A DNA stretch of 64,000 nt, taken from Flexivirga oryzae. GTDB lineage: Bacteria > Actinomycetota > Actinomycetes > Actinomycetales > Dermatophilaceae. Below are positions 48,010 to 56,334 of the stretch, one piece after another (position 1 is the stretch's first letter; each line of letters starts with the position of its first letter). Both the position numbers and the translations under genes were made by a program. Below the pieces are notes generated by a model. That model saw only the letters and a program-made list of their open reading frames with translations, did no database searches and was not told the DNA's origin. The stretch spans positions 496,001 to 560,000 of the forward strand of contig NZ_JACHVQ010000001.1 of assembly GCF_014190805.1 (NCBI RefSeq), read 5' to 3'.

Positions 48010-48891
48010 ATGGTCTTGGATGGTCGGGTGAGAACCATCGGATTCGCCAAGGGACACGGCACGAAGAACGACTTCGTGCTGGTGCCGGCGCTGGACGGCA
48101 CCCCCGAGTTGGGGCCGGACGAGGTCGTCTTCCTCGCCGACCGCCGCGGTGGTGTCGGTGGTGACGGCGTGATCCGTGTCGTGCCGGTGGAGCACGCGCC
48201 GGAAGAGGTCCGCGCCGGTGCGGGCGACGCGCAGTGGTTCATGGACTACCGCAACCAGGACGGCTCGGTCGGCGAGATGTGCGGCAACGGCACCCGGGTG
48301 TTCGCCAAGTACCTCCTCGAGCACGAGCTCGCCGGCGGCGACGCGTTCGACATCGCGACCCGTGACGGTGTCAAGCGGATGACGGTGGTGGAGAACGGCT
48401 TCCAGGTCGACCTCGGGGTATGGCGCCTCGCCCGCGAGCAGGAGGCGGCCGGCCGCGGCTCCGACAGCGTGGTGCAGGCGGTCGGCATGCCGGACCCGCT
48501 TCCCGCACTGAGCATCGACATGGGCAACCCGCACAACGTGGTGGCGCTGCCACCCGAGTTCGACCTGAGCACCCTGGACCTCACCCACCCGCCGCGGGTC
48601 GACCCGGTGCCCGAGCACGGCAGCAACGTCGAGTTCGTCCGCGCCGTCGGCCCCGGCCACATCGCGATGCGGGTCCACGAGCGCGGCGTGGGGGAGACCC
48701 AGAGCTGTGGCACCGGCGCCGCCGCGGCGGTCGTCGCGACCTGGTGGTGGGCCGGCCGGCCGGCCGGCCAGCTCGACTGGCGGGTCGACGTGCCGGGTGG
48801 GCGACTCGGCGTGCGGCTGGACGGTGAGCACGTCCTGTTGTCCGGCCCCGCGGAGATCGTGGCCACCGGGACCGTCGACCTCCCCGAATAA
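48010..48891 (+). CDS. dapF: Diaminopimelate epimerase
   Basis: About 293 residues. Cofactor-free racemase converting LL- to meso-diaminopimelate for lysine and peptidoglycan synthesis. Both catalytic cysteines are present: MCGNGTR and SCGTGAAAAVV. Other marks are FAKGHGTKNDFV at the N-terminus, DYRNQDGS and GNPHNVV. Three starts are possible: ATG 47992, ATG 48010 (GCGGAGG six bases upstream, preferred) and GTG 48028, which would begin right at the conserved domain. Translationally close to miaA. Confidence 0.95.
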   Translation: MVLDGRVRTIGFAKGHGTKNDFVLVPALDGTPELGPDEVVFLADRRGGVGGDGVIRVVPVEHAPEEVRAGAGDAQWFMDYRNQDGSVGEMCGNGTRVFAKYLLEHELAGGDAFDIATRDGVKRMTVVENGFQVDLGVWRLAREQEAAGRGSDSVVQAVGMPDPLPALSIDMGNPHNVVALPPEFDLSTLDLTHPPRVDPVPEHGSNVEFVRAVGPGHIAMRVHERGVGETQSCGTGAAAAVVATWWWAGRPAGQLDWRVDVPGGRLGVRLDGEHVLLSGPAEIVATGTVDLPE

Positions 48892-48931
48892 TCGCGCGCA
48901 CGGGCGGCCGGTCACGACATACGGTCCCTGC

Positions 48932-49138
48932 ATGGGCACACCGCAGGGATTCGACTATCAGCGCCGGGGCACGGAGGTGCTCATCACCCACCACGGCCGG
49001 CCGGCGACGACGCTGCGCGGCCGCCGCGCCGCCGACTTCCTGGAGGACGTCGAGTCGGGCGACGCGCAGGAGTTGATGGCCCGGTTGACCGGCAACTACA
49101 AGCACGGCAACGAGCGGTCCGGCCGGCGCCGACGGTGA
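48932..49138 (+). CDS. Small conserved-looking basic protein, function unknown
   Basis: 68 residues: MGTPQGFDYQRRGTEVLITH, then GRPATTLRGRRAADFLEDVESGDAQELMARLTGNYKHGNERSGRRRR. A compact fold with a basic C-terminus; possibly nucleic-acid binding. TACGGT at 48920-48925 lies six bases before the ATG, a leaderless arrangement that supports this frame over the longer one from 48707, which overlaps dapF. It is convergent with the methyltransferase gene. Confidence 0.7.
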   Translation: MGTPQGFDYQRRGTEVLITHHGRPATTLRGRRAADFLEDVESGDAQELMARLTGNYKHGNERSGRRRR

Positions 49139-49142
49139 CCGG

Positions 49143-49745
49143 TCACCCTCCGGCGGCCGACACCCGCAGCACCCGGAAACCCTTCACACTGGTGAAACGC
49201 TCTGTGGGGAAGCCCTGGTCGATCAGCCACCGCTGCAGCGAGTCCGACCCGAGGTTGCGCTGGACCACCAGGTAGGCGACACCGTCCGGGGTCAGCCGCG
49301 GCAACCACTCGCGCAACAGGTCGTGCAGCACCTGCTTGCCCACCCGGATCGGTGGGTTGGACCAGATCAGGTCGAACCGCACGTCGTCCGGCAACTGGTC
49401 CGCGACGACCGCGTGGAGGTTGGTCAGGCCGAGCGACTCGGCATTGGCGCGGGTCAGATCGAGGGCGCGTTCGTTGACGTCGACCGCCCACACCTGCGCG
49501 TCCGGGGAGCGCAGCCCGAGCGTCAGCGCGATCGGGCCCCAGCCGCAGCCGAGGTCCAGGAACGTTCCGGCCGCCGGGGGCTGCGGCGCGTGCTGCAGCA
49601 GCACGCCGGTGCCCTGGTCGATCCGTTCGGCGGAGAAGACCCCTCGCGCGACCTGCACCGCACGGGTCCGGCCGGCCAGCGGCACGTTGATCGTGCGGCG
49701 CTCGTCGGCGCTCGCGGGCGTCGCGGAGAAGTAGTGGTCGCTCAC
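49143..49745 (-). CDS. Class I SAM-dependent methyltransferase, RsmC-like
   Basis: 200 residues from GTG 49745. SAM-binding motif I is FLDLGCGWGPIAL, motif II VDVNERAL, and the NPP-type catalytic motif is SNPPIRVG, as in small-subunit rRNA guanine-N2 methyltransferases RsmC/RsmD-like (MTS family). YFSATPASADERRTINVPL at the N-terminus is a typical start of actinobacterial stand-alone MTS proteins. Target probably 16S rRNA, not proven. It is convergent with the small protein gene and divergent from the next one. Confidence 0.88.
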   Translation of the reverse strand: MSDHYFSATPASADERRTINVPLAGRTRAVQVARGVFSAERIDQGTGVLLQHAPQPPAAGTFLDLGCGWGPIALTLGLRSPDAQVWAVDVNERALDLTRANAESLGLTNLHAVVADQLPDDVRFDLIWSNPPIRVGKQVLHDLLREWLPRLTPDGVAYLVVQRNLGSDSLQRWLIDQGFPTERFTSVKGFRVLRVSAAGG

Positions 49746-49788
49746 CGTCCGGGAGGCTACCCCAGCGCCATACGGCAGGATGGCGGGC

Positions 49789-50733
49789 ATGGGGATCTTC
49801 GGGTGGGGGAAGAAGCAGGACGAACCGGACGCCGGCGGGCCGCGGGACGCGGATCTGCCGACGCTCAGCGCCGACCAGGCGCGTGAGCTGGGCCGGATGG
49901 TGCGAAACCAACTGGCCGATCGCGGCACTGAGGCGCTGGTCGACCGCGGCACGCTACGGCTCGCGGACGGCCGGCAACTCGGCCTGCACAACCTGGCGGT
50001 GCAGGCCTCCGGACTGCCGTATGCCGAGTGGCCGGCCCTGGTCGGCCGGCACCTCGACCTGCTGATGGGTCACTGGCAGCGCGAACGGGAGGGGAACGAC
50101 CAGGCGGACCCCGAGCGGGTGCTGGCCAAGCTGCGGATCGTCGCCGACCTGCCGGAGGAGGCGCGGCGCGAGGACGCCCCGCAACCGTTACCCGGCGTGG
50201 TGGCGCTGCTGGCCGAGGACCGGCCGGAGATCGTCGTGGAGTTCTTCGATCCGGGCCGGGTCGACGTGCCGGACCCGTGGGCGCTGGCCCGGCGCAACCT
50301 GCGGGCGCTGCCGCTGCCGGAACACCGCATCGTGGGTGACGAGCCGGGCGGGGACGTCCACGTGTTCCTCAGCGAGGACTTCTTCGGCGCGAGCCGGCTG
50401 CTGGTGCTGCCCGACCTGCTCGCCCGGGTCGGTGCCCACCTCCCGCAGGCGGGGGCGCTGGTAGCCGTACCCAACCGTCATCTGCTGCTGGTCCATCTGC
50501 TGGTCGGCGCCCCCGTGGTGCAGGCGCTCAACTGGATGGTCGGCGTCGCCGCGCAGGAGTACCCGGAGTCGCCCGGTCCGGTGTCGCCGCACGTCTACCA
50601 CCTGACGCCGCAGTTGCACGCCCAGCAGGTCACCGCGCAGGGTCCGGACGGCGGCACGGTGGTCGAGGTGCGGGACCAGTTCGAGGCCGCGTTCCGGCTG
50701 CTGGGCCTGCTGGGCGACGGGCCGGCGGATTAA
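49789..50733 (+). CDS. Cytosolic protein of unknown function upstream of hflX
   Basis: 314 residues (or 317 from ATG 49780). Soluble and acidic. The start MGIFGWGKKQDE is followed by a helical region with ADQARELGRMVRNQL and a ~200-residue domain with RPEIVVEFFDPGRVDVPDPWALARRNLRAL and VFLSEDFFGASRLLVLPDLLARVG. I do not recognise a family with confidence. It precedes hflX by 43 bases on the same strand, but hflX has its own ribosome site. Confidence 0.78.
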   Translation: MGIFGWGKKQDEPDAGGPRDADLPTLSADQARELGRMVRNQLADRGTEALVDRGTLRLADGRQLGLHNLAVQASGLPYAEWPALVGRHLDLLMGHWQREREGNDQADPERVLAKLRIVADLPEEARREDAPQPLPGVVALLAEDRPEIVVEFFDPGRVDVPDPWALARRNLRALPLPEHRIVGDEPGGDVHVFLSEDFFGASRLLVLPDLLARVGAHLPQAGALVAVPNRHLLLVHLLVGAPVVQALNWMVGVAAQEYPESPGPVSPHVYHLTPQLHAQQVTAQGPDGGTVVEVRDQFEAAFRLLGLLGDGPAD

Positions 50734-50776
50734 TGCGTTCGCTCCGTGTGTTGAACCTTGAGACGATAAGGGGAAC

Positions 50777-52276
50777 ATGACAGAACGCAACACCGACGGA
50801 GGCGCAATGACCGCCCGTTCACACGTGCTCGACGGTCGCGCCGCAGCCCTGGCGGATGGCACCGACCACGACCCGAGGTATGACGCCGACGGCTTCCTCA
50901 TCGAGGAGTCGTATGACGGCGAGCAGTTCGACCGCGAGGACCGCGCCGCACTGCGCCGCGTCGCGGGGCTGTCCACCGAGCTGGAGGACGTCACCGAGGT
51001 CGAATACCGCCAGCTGCGCCTGGAACGTGTCGTGCTGGCCGGTGTCTGGGGCGAGGGCACCGCGCAGGAGGCGGAGAACTCCCTGCGCGAGCTGTCCGCG
51101 CTCGCCGAGACCGCCGGCTCCACCGTGCTCGCCGGCGTGCTGCAGCGCCGCCTCAAGCCGGACCCGGGCACCTGGATGGGTTCCGGCAAGGCCGCCCAGC
51201 TGCGCGACATCGTCATCGAGGAGGGCGCCGACACCGTCATCGCCGACACGGAGCTGACACCCAGCCAGCGCCGCGGCCTGGAGGACGTCGTCAAGGTCAA
51301 GGTGATCGACCGGACCGCGTTGATCCTGGACATCTTCGCCCAGCACGCCAAGTCCAAGGAGGGCAAGGCGCAGGTCGAGCTGGCCCAGCTGCAGTACCTG
51401 CTGCCGCGGCTGCGTGGTTGGGGTGAGTCGATGTCCCGGCAGGCCGGTGGCCAGGCCGCCGGTGGCCAGGGCATGGGCTCGCGTGGTCCCGGTGAGACCA
51501 AGATCGAACTGGACCGGCGCCGCATCAACTCCCGCATCGCCAAACTGCGGCGTGAGCTGACGGGTATGAAGACGATGCGTGACACCAAACGCGGCTCGCG
51601 TCGCGCCGGTCACGTGCCGTCGGTCGCCATCGCCGGTTACACAAACGCCGGCAAGTCCTCGATCCTCAACCGGCTCACCGGTGCCGGGGTGCTGGTCCAG
51701 AACCAGCTGTTCGCCACCCTCGACCCGACGGTCCGGCGGGCCGAGACGATCGACGGCCGCGGTTACACGCTGGTCGACACGGTCGGCTTCGTCCGGGAGC
51801 TGCCGCACCAGCTGGTGGAGGCGTTCCGCTCCACCCTGGAGGAGGTCGCCGACGCCGACCTGGTGCTGCACGTCGTCGACGGATCGCACCCCGACCCCGA
51901 GTCGCAGATCACCGCCGTCCGGACGGTGCTGGCCGACGTCGGCGCGCACGACGTCCTGGAGGTCGTGGTCGTCAACAAGGCGGACCTTGCCGACCCGGAG
52001 GTGGTCGACCGCATCCTGCGTGCCGAGAAGCACTCGATCGCGGTGTCCGCGCGCACGGGTGAAGGGTTCGACGCACTCGCCGAGCTGGTCGCCGAGGAGC
52101 TGCCGCGCCCGGAGATCCGGATGGAGCTGTTGCTGCCCTACCAGCGTGGCGACCTGCTCTCGCGCATCCACGATCACGGCGAGGTGCTCTCCAGCGAGCA
52201 CACCGCCGACGGCACCCATGTGCACGCCAAGGTCACCCCGACGCTGCAGGCCGAGCTGGCCGACTTCGCCGTATAG
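50777..52276 (+). CDS. hflX: Ribosome-associated GTPase HflX
   Basis: 499 residues. GTPase that splits stalled ribosomes. The HflX N-terminal domain contains VLAGVWGEG and the glycine-rich linker GGQAAGGQGMGSRGPGETKIELDRRRI. The GTPase domain has G1 GYTNAGKSS near 287-295, G3 DTVGFVRELP, G4 NKAD and G5 SARTGEG. AAGGGGAA just before ATG 50777 supports this start; an in-frame ATG at 50807 is an alternative. Order miaA-dapF-hflX is conserved in actinobacteria. Confidence 0.95.
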   Translation: MTERNTDGGAMTARSHVLDGRAAALADGTDHDPRYDADGFLIEESYDGEQFDREDRAALRRVAGLSTELEDVTEVEYRQLRLERVVLAGVWGEGTAQEAENSLRELSALAETAGSTVLAGVLQRRLKPDPGTWMGSGKAAQLRDIVIEEGADTVIADTELTPSQRRGLEDVVKVKVIDRTALILDIFAQHAKSKEGKAQVELAQLQYLLPRLRGWGESMSRQAGGQAAGGQGMGSRGPGETKIELDRRRINSRIAKLRRELTGMKTMRDTKRGSRRAGHVPSVAIAGYTNAGKSSILNRLTGAGVLVQNQLFATLDPTVRRAETIDGRGYTLVDTVGFVRELPHQLVEAFRSTLEEVADADLVLHVVDGSHPDPESQITAVRTVLADVGAHDVLEVVVVNKADLADPEVVDRILRAEKHSIAVSARTGEGFDALAELVAEELPRPEIRMELLLPYQRGDLLSRIHDHGEVLSSEHTADGTHVHAKVTPTLQAELADFAV

Positions 52277-52317
52277 GTCGCCCCACGAAGTCAGGTTGAC
52301 CTGGCACGATCGGGCGG

Positions 52318-54975
52318 GTGAGCTCTCAACCGACCGCCGAACACGCACGCATCGCAGCCTCGCCGACCGCGGACGACCCGTGGCGCCTGTGGGGGCCGTA
52401 CGTCTCCGCGCGCCAGTGGGGCACCGTCCGTGAGGATTACTCGGCGGACGGAAACGCCTGGGACTACTTGCCGTTCGACGAGGCACATCGCCGTGCCTAC
52501 CGCTGGGGCGAGGACGGTATGGCGGCGGTCTGCGACCGCTTCGGCTTCCTCAACCTGGGCGTCGCGCTGTGGAACGGCAACGACGACCGGCTCAAGGAGC
52601 GCTACTTCGGACTCACCAACGCGCAGGGCAACCACGGCGAGGACGTCAAGGAGGTCTGGTGGCCGACCGACGCGACGCCGACGCACTCCTACGCGAGCTG
52701 GCTCTACCGCTACCCGCAGGCCGCGTTCCCGTATGACGAGCTGCGTGCGGCGAATGCCGCACGGACCCGGGCCGATTCGGAGTTCGAGCTCACCGACACG
52801 GGCGTATTCGCCGACGATCGCTTCTTCGACGTGTCGGTCACCTACGCGAAGGCGACCCCGACCGACCTGTTGATGCGCATCGACGTGACAAACCACGGAC
52901 CCGACGCGAGCACCCTGCACCTGGTGCCGCAGGCGTGGTTCCGCAACACCTGGGCGTTCGGCCGCGACGACCGGACGCCGACGATGAAGCTGGTCGACGG
53001 CACCGTCCGGTTGGAGCACGCCTGGCTAGGGAGCTATCGACTCGAAGCCGACGGCGATCCACGGATCCTGTTCTGCGACAACGAAACCGACAATGTCGGA
53101 CTCTGGGGTGCCGAAGCGCGGACGGACTGCCCGAAGAACGGCATCGACAGGGCGATCGTGCACGGCGACGACACCGCCACCCGCGCCGACCACGGCACGA
53201 AGGTGGCGTTCTGGTGGCAGCTCGCGGATGTCGGCCCGGGGGAGACCCGCACGGTGCGCTTGCGGCTGACCGGCATCGCACCCGGCACCGACCGGTCACC
53301 GGCCCACGTCGACCCGGCGTCCTCCGCCGGTTTCACCGACTTCGACACGACGGTCACCGCCCGAGCGGCCGAGGCCGACGAGTTCTACCGCGCCGTCATA
53401 CCGGCCTCGGCGGGCGCCGAGGACGCGCACATCGCCCGTCGTGCGTTCGCCGGCCTGCTGTGGGGCAAGCAACTGTTCCGCTACGGCGTGGGCGAATGGC
53501 TGGAGGGTGACCCGGCCGGTCCGCCGCCGCCACCGCAGCGGCGGGCGGCCGGTGCGCGCAACGTCGGGTGGGCCCACCTGGACCTGGCCGACGTGATCTC
53601 GATGCCCGACGAGTGGGAGTACCCGTGGTTCGCGTCCTGGGACCTGGCCTTCCACACGGTGCCCCTGGCGCTGGTCGATCCCGAGTTCGCCAAGGACCAG
53701 ATCGCGCTGATGGTGCGGGAGTGGGCGCAGCACCCGAACGGTCAGCTGCCGGCGTACGAGTGGAACTTCGACGACGTGAACCCGCCGGTGCACGCGTGGG
53801 CCGCCTGGCTGGTCTATTCGATTGCGGGAGAACAGGATCTGGAGTTCCTCGCCAGTGTCTTCAGCAAGCTGCTGATGAACTTCTCGTGGTGGGTCAACCG
53901 CAAGGACGCCGACGGGTCCTACCTGTTCGAGGGCGGGTTCCTCGGCATGGACAACATCGGTCCGTTCGACCGGTCGAAACCGTTGCCGGACGGGATGCGG
54001 CTGGAGCAGTCGGACGCGACCAGCTGGATGGCGTTCTACTCGCTGTCGATGCTGCGGATCGCGGTCGAACTGGCGCGGCACGAGCACAGTTGGAGTCCGA
54101 CGGTCCGGACCTTCTTCGAGTACTTCCTGCGGCTCGCCCGCGCGATGACCGACTTCGGCAGCACCGGCATCTCGCTCTGGGACGAGCAGGACGGCTTCTA
54201 CTACGACGCGATCGTGCATCCGGACGGGTCCAGCGAGCGGCTGCCGGTCCGGTCGCTCGTCGGGCTGCTGCCGCTGGTCGCGGTCGAGTCGGTGCACCCG
54301 ATCGTCGTCGAGCAGTTGCCTGACCTGCTCGACGAGGTGCACTGGCTGGAGCGCCGCGACACCGGGCTGGCCGACGTCCTGCGCCACCACGAACGCCACG
54401 ACGACTCCCGCATCACCATGGCGCTGGTGCCCGACGATCGCCGGCGCCGGCTGCTGACCCGGATGCTCGACGAGGCGGAATTCCTGTCGCCGCACGGGAT
54501 TCGGTCACTCTCCGCGGCATACCGCGAGCAGTTGACGCTCGACGTCGACGGGGGCGAGTTCTCGGTGCGCTACAACCCGGCCGAGTCCGACAGCGACCTC
54601 TTCGGCGGCAACTCCAACTGGCGCGGGCCGGTGTGGTTCCCGGTCAACTTCCTGCTGCTCGACGCGCTGCAGACGTACGCCGACGCCTACCCGGACGCCC
54701 GCATCGAGTATCCGACCGGCTCCGGGAGCGAGCGCGGCCTGGCCGAGATCACCACGGACCTGATGCAACGACTGGTGCAGCTCTTCCGGGCCGGCGAGTC
54801 AGGACGGCGGCCCGGCACGCCCCGGTGGTACCCGAGCGGGCAGCTGTGGGACGCACATCCGACCTTCAGCGAGTACTTCGACGGCGACGACGGCTCCGGC
54901 CTGGGTGCGACGCACCAGACCGGCTGGACGGCCCTGGTCTCCTACCTGATCTGCCGGGGTCTGGCGACCGAGTAG
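52318..54975 (+). CDS. GH63/MGH1-like glycoside hydrolase
   Basis: 885 residues without a signal peptide. The long (alpha/alpha)6-barrel region contains WYPSGQLWDAHPTFSEYFDG, FGGNSNWRGPVWFPVN, EWEYPWFASWDLAFHTVPLAL and PAYEWNFDDVNPPVHAWA, all hallmarks of MGH1-type glucosidases related to GH63 and to mannosylglycerate or trehalose-like hydrolases. The GTG start has CACGAT seven bases upstream, a weak leaderless -10. It stands alone behind hflX. A cytoplasmic role in compatible-solute or glycan turnover is plausible; substrate unknown. Confidence 0.9.
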   Translation: MSSQPTAEHARIAASPTADDPWRLWGPYVSARQWGTVREDYSADGNAWDYLPFDEAHRRAYRWGEDGMAAVCDRFGFLNLGVALWNGNDDRLKERYFGLTNAQGNHGEDVKEVWWPTDATPTHSYASWLYRYPQAAFPYDELRAANAARTRADSEFELTDTGVFADDRFFDVSVTYAKATPTDLLMRIDVTNHGPDASTLHLVPQAWFRNTWAFGRDDRTPTMKLVDGTVRLEHAWLGSYRLEADGDPRILFCDNETDNVGLWGAEARTDCPKNGIDRAIVHGDDTATRADHGTKVAFWWQLADVGPGETRTVRLRLTGIAPGTDRSPAHVDPASSAGFTDFDTTVTARAAEADEFYRAVIPASAGAEDAHIARRAFAGLLWGKQLFRYGVGEWLEGDPAGPPPPPQRRAAGARNVGWAHLDLADVISMPDEWEYPWFASWDLAFHTVPLALVDPEFAKDQIALMVREWAQHPNGQLPAYEWNFDDVNPPVHAWAAWLVYSIAGEQDLEFLASVFSKLLMNFSWWVNRKDADGSYLFEGGFLGMDNIGPFDRSKPLPDGMRLEQSDATSWMAFYSLSMLRIAVELARHEHSWSPTVRTFFEYFLRLARAMTDFGSTGISLWDEQDGFYYDAIVHPDGSSERLPVRSLVGLLPLVAVESVHPIVVEQLPDLLDEVHWLERRDTGLADVLRHHERHDDSRITMALVPDDRRRRLLTRMLDEAEFLSPHGIRSLSAAYREQLTLDVDGGEFSVRYNPAESDSDLFGGNSNWRGPVWFPVNFLLLDALQTYADAYPDARIEYPTGSGSERGLAEITTDLMQRLVQLFRAGESGRRPGTPRWYPSGQLWDAHPTFSEYFDGDDGSGLGATHQTGWTALVSYLICRGLATE

Positions 54976-54993
54976 CGGGCCGACGCCGTCCGC

Positions 54994-55398
54994 TCAGGCA
55001 TCCGCGTAGGTGCCGAAGCTCCACTGGTTGCCCTCCGGGTCGAGCACGGCGCAGATCCTCCCGCCGTACGGCGGCTCCTGCGGAGCACGGACCGATCGAC
55101 CGCCGGCGCCGAGTGCGGCCTCGTGGATCCGGTCGACGTCGGCCGCCTGCTCCACGACGCAGTAGCACTGGCCGTGCCCGGCGGACTCGACCGCTCGCTC
55201 GGAGTCGTTGCGCGATGCGATCTGGCCGAACATCACGCCGCCGGTGTCGCGCCAGTTGTACTGCGCATGCACCAGGAGCGAGTCGTCGTCCGGGTCGGTG
55301 TAGCGGACGGCTTCGACGAACCCGACGGCCTCGAGGAACCGCACGGCGGCAGGGACGTCCCGAAAACCCAGGCTGTGAAACAGTGTTCGATTACTCAT
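54994..55398 (-). CDS. VOC-family (glyoxalase/bleomycin-resistance) protein
   Basis: 134 residues, one VOC module made of two beta-alpha-beta-beta-beta units: LFHSLGFRDVPAAVRFLEAVGFVEAVRY and VMFGQIAS in the first, CYCVVEQAADVDRIHEAALGAGG, PYGGRICAVLDPEGNQWSFGTY in the second. Metal-binding residues (His/Glu/Glu) are not all obvious, so it may bind rather than transform its ligand. The start overlaps the end of the upstream AraC gene by 8 bp, so the two are coupled and the regulator likely controls it. Confidence 0.88.
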   Translation of the reverse strand: MSNRTLFHSLGFRDVPAAVRFLEAVGFVEAVRYTDPDDDSLLVHAQYNWRDTGGVMFGQIASRNDSERAVESAGHGQCYCVVEQAADVDRIHEAALGAGGRSVRAPQEPPYGGRICAVLDPEGNQWSFGTYADA

Positions 55399-56221
55399 GC
55401 CCCGAGTGTCCGTCGACGGCCGACTCGACGTCTTGAAGAAATGTGTAGTCCGAGCGCAACGTCTGCTTCGGGCTGCGCCCGGCCATCGAGCGCCATTCGC
55501 GGGTCAGGTGCGGCTGGTCGGCGAAGCCGCAGTCAGCAGCGACCGCCGCCAGCGGGCGTCCCCGGGCCGCGAGAGATCGCGCCCGGTCGAAGCGGAACAG
55601 GCGGGCCGCCTCCTTGGGCGAGAGCCCGAACTCGGCGGTGAAGCGGGTGACCAGATGACGTCTGCTCCACCCGAGATGGTCGGCGAGGGACGCGACGGTC
55701 CGGTCGCCACCGGCTGCCCGCAGCAGCCGCCACGCGTGGTCCAGGTCGTCCGGCAGCGACTGGTCCCGGTCCAGGTGCGCGACGAGCAGCCGCTGTGCCT
55801 CCCGGGTCCGCGCGACATCGTCCGCGAGGCCCAGCAGCTGCTCGTACCGGGGCGCCCACGGTGCCGGGGCGACGCCCGTCAGCGGCACGATGTCGCGGGC
55901 GATCGCAGCCATCGGCACACCGATCAGGCGACGCACGCCGAGCGGTGTCAGGTCGAACTGGATGCCGTGCAGGCGACCGTTGGTGCGGATCAGTGCCGGG
56001 CGGGTGTCCAGCCCACTGACCGACAGCCAGTGCTGTGCGTGGCGTGCGGGCTCGGCGAGCCGGCCGATGTCGAGCGGCTCGTCGAAGGAGCCGATCAAGG
56101 TCGCGGACGGGCCGGGCAGGCCCACGTGCACCTCGTCCACCCGGTGCGTGCTGTCGTAGGGCGCCACGCGCGTGACGAGTGCGCGCAGCGCGGGGTGGAT
56201 CGGACACGCCGGCGGCGGCAT
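55391..56221 (-). CDS. AraC-family transcriptional regulator
   Basis: 276 residues from ATG 56221. An N-terminal sensing region (THRVDEVHVGLPGPSATLIGSFDEPLDI) and a C-terminal AraC helix-turn-helix pair (ADHLGWSRRHLVTRFTAEFGLSPKEAARLFRFDRARSLAARG and LAAVAADCGFADQPHLTREWRSMAG cover it). GAGAGG lies about seven bases upstream. It is co-transcribed with the VOC protein and divergent from the DinG-like helicase gene; together they resemble a small xenobiotic-resistance cassette. Confidence 0.9.
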   Translation of the reverse strand: MPPPACPIHPALRALVTRVAPYDSTHRVDEVHVGLPGPSATLIGSFDEPLDIGRLAEPARHAQHWLSVSGLDTRPALIRTNGRLHGIQFDLTPLGVRRLIGVPMAAIARDIVPLTGVAPAPWAPRYEQLLGLADDVARTREAQRLLVAHLDRDQSLPDDLDHAWRLLRAAGGDRTVASLADHLGWSRRHLVTRFTAEFGLSPKEAARLFRFDRARSLAARGRPLAAVAADCGFADQPHLTREWRSMAGRSPKQTLRSDYTFLQDVESAVDGHSGHE

Positions 56222-56334
56222 ACGGCACCTCTCGTCCTGATCGCCGAGCTCACCCCACGGTAGCCGTTGCGGTCGCGGGACACCGACCTGTGGACCACCG
56301 CAACCTCGACTGGTCGACCGCATACGCTGGGGGG

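Noticed and set aside
53296..54495. 399-codon reverse frame inside the glycosidase gene
   Set aside because: Shadow; the forward protein has continuous family motifs across the whole region.
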